A DNA stretch of 24,080 nt, taken from positions 1 through 24,080 of the forward strand of contig SJRY01000220.1 of assembly GCA_011319805.1 (NCBI GenBank). The letters run 5' to 3'. The translations under genes and the position numbers were made by a program. The notes below the pieces were generated by a model. The model made no database searches. It saw nothing but the letters and a program-made list of their open reading frames with translations, and was not told where the DNA came from. Each line of letters starts with the position of its first letter. Positions within the stretch are counted from its first letter, which is position 1. Source of the DNA: Macrocybe gigantea. Taxonomy: Eukaryota > Basidiomycota > Agaricomycetes > Agaricales > Callistosporiaceae. Shown here piece by piece: positions 1 through 6,745 of this stretch.

Positions 1-470
1 CGAGCCGTCTTACATCGCTCAATTTATAGCAGCTTTGGTCTTTATATCGTGAGGATTGTACATCGCCAAGCCAGGCTCAACAACGATCATTGCAAACTGT
101 CTTTATTAAATGCATTTGGCATACCCTTCGCCTTCGCCCGACTTGCACTACTGTGATAGGCCATGCCTTATGCTTATCGCATCGGTATAACTCATCTTTG
201 GTCTCATAAACTGATTGCGAGGGTCCATGAAGAGATGATGAAAGAAGGAAAGGCCGTCGAAGGCAGTTCAGCTCACCAGCCAGCCTGAATTTGAGACGCC
301 ACGTATAGATGTACAGCATAGGAATTTCGCTGATGAAGTTCTTAGCGAAATGCTGAACGGGCGAGCGCGCCCAGTATGTAGGTCCTAAAGACCGTTCCCA
401 AATGTATATCTCGAGCGTTCACGGCTTGAGAGAGCTTTGTGGGGCGGGCGAGAGAGCTGGTCAGAGTGGA

Positions 471-562
471 GAGCGTTGCCGCCGGAATATTTTTTTTCCA
501 GCGTCTGAGCGAGATCTTAACTCACCATGGATGATTGGAGCAGGCATTCAGACATGTTTCTT
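471..562 (+). repeat. T-tract/GATCTT element, copy R1
   Basis: A block of about 80-90 bp starting near GAGCGT, with GCCGCCGGAATA, a run of T, CCAG, GAGCGAGATCTT and then CCATGGATGATT up to CAGACATG. Related copies lie at about 1880-1964 (downstream of copy 1), 2921-2990 (upstream of copy 2, lacking the GATCTT/ATGGATGATT part) and 4337-4430 (between copies 2 and 3). It therefore sits either in the promoter or just after the stop codon of these genes. A short open frame starts at 527 within it, but it has no support as a gene. Confidence 0.65.
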
Positions 563-753
563 ATAGCTGACCGCTGTAAAGAAGCTGATGGTTTATCTCA
601 GCTGAGTACTGCTTCAACTGATTCGTCGACGATGTCCTCTACTGATATATCACTCCACAATCAAAAACAACGTCGACACCATCAAATTCAATATATCGGA
701 TTCCAACCAGACTTTGATGTTCTCTTCAAGAGCTGCGCATTGAGACTACTCAG

Positions 754-765
754 TATTTATAATAT
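754..765 (+). promoter_or_regulatory. TATA-like box of secreted-protein gene copy 1
   Basis: TATTTATAATAT lies 134 nt upstream of the copy 1 ATG at 888. The same box occurs 135 nt before the copy 2 ATG (3157-3168) and, with one change (TATTTATAGTAT), 135 nt before the copy 3 ATG (4606-4617). The fixed spacing inside otherwise diverging flanks supports a core-promoter role; no transcript evidence is available. Confidence 0.5.
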
Positions 766-887
766 GGAAAGATGAGCGGTCGAGTTTCTCCACCGGACAG
801 GTTCCGCAATCATACTCCACCACCCCGAACGCGCTGGCCGCCATCGAGTCGACTTCAGCTATCTTGACAAATTCACCATTCGACGAC

Positions 888-1866
888 ATGAAGTCCTACT
901 TGCCCCTATCTTGTATAATCCTTGTTTCCATGGCCCGACCAGCACCACCGGCAGAACAGCCAGCGCCATTCGACCCATCTCGGGTCAAGATAGACAAGCA
1001 CGTGACATTCACACATCTAACGAGATTGCAGTTTGGAGAGAATATATCTCCAAACATCCCGTGTAAGTCGATGCCACTTTGTTCACGTCTTTCTGACTCG
1101 CAATCATCTTTCTCAAGCTGCGATAGCCATCGGGCGCATGTAGCGTACTTAACCCGAGAGGACTGTGCCAAGGGCAACCAGAAGGTCGCAAGCGTTGGAT
1201 TCCAATATCACGTCGAAGCGTATACTGCGCCCGAGCTGGCCGGAAGGTTACAGGAAGGCCGAGCGCCGTGTATCTCTCAGCTCCTCAAGAATCCCGCCCG
1301 AGGGTATGCCCAAGGCAGCAACAGGCATTTGTTACCAAGTCGACATCCACTCCGCGTCGCCTCACACGGGAGTCAGCGGGATGCTAAACGAGCAACGGCC
1401 GCCAGCTACCCAGAAGAAGCCCTCCGTCTCTATAAGAGACGCTACAAACGTAACCCAGAGTAAGCATGCACTGGTATCTCGGTCTCGGGATGATGTAACT
1501 TACGACAGACAAAGTTGCAGTTTTTCGGGGACGTGGTTGACCAAGCATCTATGCGTCGGTAGAAATAGAAGGGGGATGGTGACCACGGGTTTCACCTATC
1601 AAAATCATTGTACATCGCCGTACGTAAAGGATATCCCGCCAGAAGCCACGGGCCTATGCCATCGACGCACAGCTAAAGATGTCCTCCAAAATCCGCCTCG
1701 ATTGGTAGCTGAGCAGAATCGGGGGCCCCAGCAGGACCGGGGGCATCAACAAAATGGGGGCCTCAGCAGGACCGGGGCATCAGCAGAACCGGGGGGCAGC
1801 GAAAATTCTGCTCCTTCACGCCACCGTGCTAGTACAAACCCTGCTCTCACCAACCTTCTGAATTGA
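888..1866 (+). pseudogene. Secreted cysteine-rich protein, tandem copy 1 (probably disrupted)
   Basis: Family not recognised. Exons by comparison with copy 3: 888-1062, 1118-1459, 1521-1866. Both introns (55 and 61 nt) keep donor, branch site (CTGAC; CTTAC) and acceptor. The start MKSYLPLSC begins a signal peptide followed by a Pro/Ala-rich stretch. Relative to its sisters it has lost one base in exon 1 (about 1011-1016), two bases in exon 2 (about 1294-1300) and one more near 1411. If intron 1 is spliced out, the frame meets a stop at the start of exon 2. If the 55-nt intron is retained, its length compensates for the exon 1 deletion and the frame stays open to exon 3, giving about 305 aa with about 38 codons in an alternative frame (the conserved G-x-C-Y segment is lost). 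Exon 3 is intact, ends in NLLN and carries a Q/R/G-rich repeat. A decaying copy is the most likely reading. Confidence 0.6.
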
Positions 1867-1879
1867 ACGGACGCGAAGT

Positions 1880-1964
1880 GGCGAGCGTCACCGCCGGAAT
1901 ATATTTTTTTTCCAGGAGCTGAGCGAGATCTTGATTCATCATGGATGATCAGAGCAGGCGTTCC
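1880..1964 (+). repeat. T-tract/GATCTT element, copy R2
   Basis: Lies 14 bases after the copy 1 stop codon and closely resembles R4, which follows copy 2 in the same position. Similarity to the other units ends at about 1964, where a unique spacer begins. Confidence 0.65.
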
Positions 1965-2478
1965 ACCAGATGCGAACAGGCTAATGCAACAATACCTGTC
2001 TTTAGAGGGAATAGTGATGTGTTTTTGCTGTGATTAGAGTCACCTGGATGACAATTGTTTGATGCACAGCTATGCCTCTTCCCTCCCTCCCCCGATCCTT
2101 TTACAAGCCGTACCGTTATGCATTACCGCACTCTACACGTCATGCTCCTAGGACGGAGACTGATGCGAGCCGTATGTATCACGACCCCACGCATAATTAA
2201 CGGTGCCTTAGGCGGTCCTCTCTGGCGATCCTCGCATTGGACTAGTGTAATGCCCATTAAACCTGATTCATCTACATACAGGATGACCGGCGTCTTCACG
2301 GCAGTCTAGCTCGTGGCCACCAAGGGCCAACAACCTCCTGAGAGCGATTGGCAGAGGGTCAACCACGTCGAGACCCAGGCGCAGCTGTCCGTCTTGAGAC
2401 AACTCCGTGACCAATATCAGGCAAAGGGCGATGAGTGAGAGACCCTTGGAATTTCAAAAAGGCCAGTCACCTGTATAC
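1965..2478. other. Unique spacer between units 1 and 2, possible coding relic
   Basis: This stretch of about 510 bases has no counterpart between copies 2 and 3. The only coding-like signal is a stop-free frame at about 2310-2438 whose translation (about 42 residues, Gln/Arg/Glu-rich, containing ESDWQRVNHVETQ, ending AKGDE-stop) looks like the C-terminus of a real protein. It has no start codon, directly follows TCTAG that could be an acceptor, and has no convincing upstream exon. It may be a relic of a gene interrupted by the duplication, or chance. Confidence 0.3.
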
Positions 2479-2920
2479 GAGTCGTCTTGCATCGCTCAAT
2501 TTACAGCAGCTTTGGTTTTTACCGCGAAGATTGTACATCGCAAGGCCAGGTTCAACAACGATCATTGCAAACTGTCTTTACTATTAAATGCATTTGGCAT
2601 ACCGTTCGCCTTTGCCCGACTTGCACAACTACGATAGGCGTGATAGGCTAAGCCTTATGCTTATCGCATCGGAATAACTCATCTCTGGTCTCGTAGACTG
2701 ATTGTGAGGGTCCATGAAGAGACGATGGAAGCGGGAAAAGCTGCCGAAGGCAGTTCAGCTTACCAGCTGGCCAGATATCGAGACACCACGTATAGATGCA
2801 CAGCATAGGAATTTCGCAACGGGAAAGCGCGCCCAGCAGGCAAACAGATATATCAAGCATTCGCGGCTTGAGACTCTAAGGGAGCTTTGTGGAGCGAGCG
2901 AGCGAGCTGGTCAGAGTGGA

Positions 2921-2990
2921 GAGCGTTGCCGCCGGGGTATATATATATTTCCCAGCGTCCAAGCAGAGCAGGCGTTCAGACATGTTTTTT
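2921..2990 (+). repeat. T-tract element, degenerate copy R3
   Basis: Matches R1 at its left end (TCAGAGTGGAGAGCGTTGCC) and right end (TTCAGACATGTTT). The T-run is replaced by a TATATATATATTTCCC stretch and the GATCTT/ATGGATGATT middle is missing. It lies in the upstream region of copy 2. Confidence 0.55.
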
Positions 2991-3156
2991 CTTTAAAGCT
3001 GACCGCCGTAAAGAAGCTGACAGTTTATCTCAGCTCAGCTTCAATACTGATATCACTCCACGATCAAAAACAACGTCGACACCATCAAATCCAATATATC
3101 GGATTCCAACCAAACCCTGATGCTCTCTTCAAGAGCTGCGCATTGAGACTACTCAG

Positions 3157-3168
3157 TATTTATAATAT
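3157..3168 (+). promoter_or_regulatory. TATA-like box of secreted-protein gene copy 2
   Basis: TATTTATAATAT, identical to the copy 1 box, 135 nt before the copy 2 ATG at 3292. The promoter block around it, from CGTCGACACCATC through the box, is kept although the coding part is damaged. Confidence 0.5.
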
Positions 3169-3291
3169 GGAAAGATGAGCGGTCGAGTTTCTCCACCGGA
3201 CAGGTTCCGCAATCATACTCCACCACCCCGAACGCGCTGGCCGCCATCGAGTCGACTCCAACCTATCTTGACAAATTCACCATTCGACGAC

Positions 3292-4322
3292 ATGAAGATC
3301 TACTTGCTCCTATCTTGTATGATCCTTGGTTCCATGGCCCTACCAGCACCACCGGCAGGACAGCCAGCACCACCGGCAGAACAGCCAGCGCCATTCGACC
3401 CATCTTGGGTCAAGATAGACATGGCCGTGATGTTCGAGACAGCCAACGACAGGACAGCTTGGAAAGAATATATCTCCAAAAATCCGATGTAAGGCGATGC
3501 CCCTTTGTTCGTTTAAATCTTTCTGAATCGCTATCGTCCTTCTCAAGCTGCGATAGCCATCGGACGTATCCAAAGGGGGCATGACCCGAGAGGACTGTGC
3601 CAAGAACAACCAGAGGATGGCCAGCGTTGGATTCCAATATGACGTCCAAGCATATCATGCGGCCAATCTGCAGGGAAGGTTACAGGGAAACGAAGCGCCC
3701 TGTATCTCTCAGCTCATCGGGAATCCCGCTCACAAGGGTATGCCCAAGACAGCAACAGGCACTTGTTACCAAGTCGATGTCTACATCAGGTCGCCTCCCT
3801 CTAGAGTCAGGCCACAGTCCTCTGAGCAGGGGGGAATGCCTAATGAGCAACCGCCACCAGCTACCTCAGAAGAATCTCTCCGTCCATATAGGAAACACTA
3901 CAAAAAGAACCCAGAGTAAGCACGCGCTGGTATCTCAGTCTTACGATGTAACTCACGACAGACAAAGTTGCCGTCCTTTGGTGACGACGGTGACCGCGCA
4001 TATATGCGTCGATAGAAATAGAAGGGGGATGGTGACTACGGGTTTCACCTATCAAAACCGTTGTAGATCGCCGTACGACAAGGACATCCCGCGAGATGCC
4101 CAGGGCCTATGCCATCAACGCACAGCTGAAGATGTCTTGCGAAATCTGCCTCCATTGGAAGCTAAGCGGAAACGAGGGGCTCGGCAGAACCGAAGGGCTC
4201 AGCAGAGTCGGGGCGCTCAGCAGGACCGAGGGCATCAACAGAACCGGGGGGCTGGCCAAAATTCTGCTCCTCCACGACACCGTGCTAGTACAAACCCTGC
4301 TCTCGCGAACATTCTGAATTGA
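3292..4322 (+). pseudogene. Secreted cysteine-rich protein, tandem copy 2 (disrupted)
   Basis: Expected exons by homology to copy 3: 3292-3488, 3548-3915, 3974-4322. Exon 1 encodes a signal peptide (MKIYLLLSCMILG) and a duplicated PAPPAGQ/PAPPAEQ motif. Three defects are visible. The intron 1 branch site reads CTGAA instead of CTGAC. Exon 2 has a net frameshift near 3570-3580, so the spliced frame ends at TGA 3582-3584. The intron 2 acceptor reads CCG at 3971-3973 where the sisters have CAG. The next in-frame acceptor (GATAG, about 4013) would remove about 13 residues including one conserved Cys. Downstream of the frameshift, exon 2 (TREDC-like to KKNPE) and exon 3 stay open, and exon 3 carries an 18-bp-unit repeat. 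The loss of splice signals as well as frame argues for a true pseudogene rather than a read error. Confidence 0.7.
4172..4255 (+). repeat. 18-bp coding minisatellite in copy 2 exon 3
   Basis: Four to five imperfect 18-bp units of the form GGGCTCAGCAGNNCCGA encode a (R-A-Q-Q-x-R) type hexapeptide repeat. Copy 1 has a related but more irregular stretch at about 1711-1800; copy 3 has only a short remnant (PNQGSGKN). The multiple-of-three unit keeps the frame, so length variation is tolerated in this tail. Confidence 0.6.
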
Positions 4323-4336
4323 ACGGACGCGAAGTG

Positions 4337-4430
4337 GCGAGCGTCACTGCCGGAATATTTTTTTTCCAGGATCTGGGCGAGATCTTGATGCACCATGGAT
4401 GATTAGAGCACGCGTTCAGACATGTTTCTT
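4337..4430 (+). repeat. T-tract/GATCTT element, copy R4
   Basis: Begins 15 bases after the copy 2 stop. Its left half matches R2 (3' flank of copy 1), and its right end (GTTCAGACATGTTTCTTGTAGCTG) matches R1 in the copy 1 promoter. It is a fusion of a 3' flank and a promoter, which is the expected junction of an unequal crossover within the array. Confidence 0.65.
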
Positions 4431-4605
4431 GTAGCTGGCCGCCTTAATGAAACCACTGATTCATCTCAGCTAGGCACTGCATCAGCTGATTCGTCAACGA
4501 TACAAAACGTCGACACCGTCAAATTCAATATATCGGATTACAACCGGACCTTACAGGGTTGGACGTTCTCTTCAAGATCTGCGCATCGAGACTCTGGGTG
4601 CTCAG

Positions 4606-4617
4606 TATTTATAGTAT
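4606..4617 (+). promoter_or_regulatory. TATA-like box of secreted-protein gene copy 3
   Basis: TATTTATAGTAT, 135 nt before the copy 3 ATG at 4741; one base differs from the boxes of copies 1 and 2. The start of copy 3 was set by alignment with the other copies at this constant distance. Confidence 0.5.
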
Positions 4618-4740
4618 GGAAAGATGAGCGGCCGAGTTCTCCACCGGACAGGTTCCGCAATCATACGCACACCACCCCGAACGCGCTGGCCGCCGTCGAG
4701 TCGACTTCAACCTATCTTAACAAACTCGCCACTCGACGAC

Positions 4741-5684
4741 ATGAAGTCCTACTTGCTCCTATCTTGTATGATTCTCGGTTCCATGGCTTTACCGGCACCA
4801 CCGGCAGGACAGCCAGGGCCATTCGACCCATCTCGGGTCGCGGTGAAGAAAGCCATGAACTTTGCGACAGTCAACGACATGATAGCTTGGAAAAACTATC
4901 TTTTCATCCATCCCGTGTAGGTCGATGCCCCCCCTCCCCATTCGTTCACGCCTTTCTGACTCGCTATTGTCCTTCTCAAGCTGCGATGGCCATCGGACGC
5001 ATGTAAAGCAGGTGACCCGAGAGGACTGTGCCAGGGGCAACCAGAAGGTCGCAAGTGTCGGATTCCAATATCATGACCAAGAATATGCTGCGCCCAATCT
5101 GCGGGGAAGGTTACAACAAGGCCGAGCGCCGTGTCTCTCTCCGCTCAGCAAGGATCCGGGTCACAAGGATATGCCCAAGACAGCAATAGGCACCTGTTAC
5201 ACCGTCAACGTCCGATGCGACTCGCATCTCACGAGAGTCAGGCCCACCAACTCCGAGTCGGAGAGCGTGCTAAATGGGCAAATGCCGCCAGCTACCATGG
5301 AACAATTTCTCCGTCACTATAGGGATCACTACAAAAAGAACCCAGAGTAAGCACGCGCTGGTATCTCAGTCTTGGGACGATGTAACTCACGACAGACAAA
5401 GTTGCAGTCTTCCGGGGACGCAGTCCACCAAGCATCTATGCGTCGACAAAAATAAAGGGGAGACAGTGATCATGGGTTTCACCTATCAAGGCCGTTGTAG
5501 ATCGCCGTATGAAAGGGATATCCTGCCAGAAGCCGTGGGCGTATGCCATCAACGCACAGGCCAAGAGGTCCTTCAAGACCTGTCTCGATTGGCGGCTGAG
5601 CCGAATCAGGGTTCTGGCAAAAATCCTGCTCCTCCGCAACACCGTGCTAGTGCAAACGCTGCTATCACCAACCTTCTGAATTGA
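4741..5684 (+). CDS. Secreted cysteine-rich protein, intact tandem copy 3 (272 aa, unknown family)
   Basis: Not recognised as a known family. Exons 4741-4916, 4981-5346 and 5408-5684 join in frame (phase 2 at both introns) to 272 codons. Intron 1 (64 nt) has donor GTAGGT, branch CTGAC and acceptor CAAG; intron 2 (61 nt) has GTAAGC, CTCAC and GCAG. Residues 1 to about 18 form a signal peptide (MKSYLLLSCMILGSMA), followed by a Pro-rich linker (APPAGQPGPFDP). The mature part has eight Cys (about 60, 75, 110, 131, 138, 192, 211, 227), fitting four disulfides; most are shared with copies 1 and 2. Conserved blocks include TREDC, GFQY, GRLQ, GTCY, GFTYQ, CRSPY and CHQRT. No membrane segment follows the signal, so secretion is expected. 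An effector, adhesion or developmental role is only inference from secretion, Cys content, tandem copies and lack of a known family. Confidence 0.75.
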
Positions 5685-5830
5685 AGGGACGCAGCGTGGA
5701 ACTAGAACTGGAACACATTAATCATACGTGACCTCGGAATAGTTGCTATGATACCTGTCGGCGATCCACAGATATATTGTAGACTTGGCTCAATTATGAT
5801 ATCCTCGCCACTGGACCTGTGAGAGTGAGT

Positions 5831-5992
5831 ATGAGCGTTTTGCAGCACACGCGAATTGCTAGCATCGACGAGGTCATCAATGCCTGTACGCCAATCACAA
5901 CGTACGCGCAGGACGTGCATGCAGCAAGGTTCGGCGCTGTCGCATCGCTCGGACCTAGTCGATTTCGATTGCAACAATTAAACCAACCTTGA
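5831..5992 (+). CDS. Possible small or relic ORF, 53 aa
   Basis: ATG at 5831 opens a 53-codon frame (begins MSVLQHTRIASID, ends RLQQLNQP-stop) with a protein-like, low-stop composition and an amphipathic start. It is not recognised, lies in the spacer 3' of the secreted-protein array, and a GTGAGT-like site at 5823-5828 just before it suggests it could also be intronic or a gene fragment. The opposite strand has a competing open frame (5702-5977). Confidence 0.2.
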   Translation: MSVLQHTRIASIDEVINACTPITTYAQDVHAARFGAVASLGPSRFRLQQLNQP

Positions 5993-6089
5993 GAGCCACA
6001 AAGGTGGGATATTGATATTCCCTTGATCTATAACCTAATGTGTGTGGCGTTGATGAGAGCAATAGACATGATTAGATAGTGTAACCATA

Positions 6090-6441
6090 TACTGTAGCTG
6101 GATGTATGGAGGCAACGGCCGGTTGGACCGTGACAGGAAATTTTTGCCCAGGTTAGGCAACGGGCGGGGTGTGATCCGTTACTGTTGTCAATTTAAGCAA
6201 CGGTGGCAGCCAGGCCGTAGGTCATGCTCCAACGTTGGAACAAATTTGAAATGTAATCAGAGGAGTAGACACGTCTAAATCTACAGTACGGGTATAAAAA
6301 AAAATCAGATTTTCGGCCACTTCTTGTCACGTTTTTTACTAGGCAACAGCCCTTCCGTTATCCGTTACACGACCGTATTTTGGCAACGCAACGGGGCTAC
6401 CGTTACCCGTCACCGTTGCCTCCATACATCCAACTACAGTA
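6090..6441. mobile_element. MITE-like element, 352 bp, 29-bp terminal inverted repeats
   Basis: The left end (6090-6118, starting TACTGTAGCTGG and ending GGCAACGG) and the right end (6413-6441) are reverse complements over 29 bases with one mismatch. If the outer TA is the target duplication, the element is 6092-6439 with 27-bp TIRs, which is the habit of Tc1/mariner-derived MITEs. The inside has no transposase-sized frame. It holds several GCAACGG heptamers (6112, 6157, 6197, 6388) and related CCGTTAC words in opposite orientation, so it could fold further. Confidence 0.8.
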
Positions 6442-6745
6442 GGATGAAAGCCGAAGCCGAACCCTTTGCCTTCAAGCTCGCACTATCGACGAGCGATGTA
6501 TGCTTGGTTGCGTGATACTTTTATACTAAATACTGTCAATTGCGTTTCCTTCGAGCACTCGCCTCCACAGCCAGGAGCGACAGTGCTTCCGAGGTACGTC
6601 CATACCTTCTGCTTGTGTCTGGATGCCGAAATTGAGTAGAACTCGCCATACCCTTACGTCTTGCAGTTTCTAGCAAACTGTGCCTCATTGTTGTTGGAAT
6701 GGAGAACAGTCAGTGGAATTGTATCATAATCTTTCTCCGAAATCG

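Larger units (their letters stand above)
1..1964 (+). repeat. Tandem duplication unit 1 (promoter + gene copy 1 + 3' flank)
   Basis: The first bases of the window match the stretch from about 2479 onward, and the similarity continues through the upstream region, the gene (888-1866) and a T-tract element up to about 1964. Unit 2 spans about 2479-4424, and a shorter unit 3 (about 4323-5684) follows without a spacer. Units 1 and 2 are direct repeats about 2.4 kb apart. The left window edge cuts into the upstream part of unit 1, so further copies may lie to the left. Boundaries were judged by eye and are good to about 10-20 bases. Confidence 0.85.

Noticed and set aside
864..1463. 199-aa open frame as a single-exon gene
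   Set aside because: It contains a canonical 55-nt intron shared with the sister copies and starts upstream of the conserved signal-peptide ATG at 888.
2714..3178. 154-aa open frame upstream of copy 2
   Set aside because: The equivalent region upstream of copy 1 has stops and indels out of register, so the frame is not conserved between repeats; it is promoter DNA.
1..5684. CRISPR-like or viral array
   Set aside because: The repeats are long gene-sized units with introns, with no short regular repeat-spacer pattern and no viral motifs.
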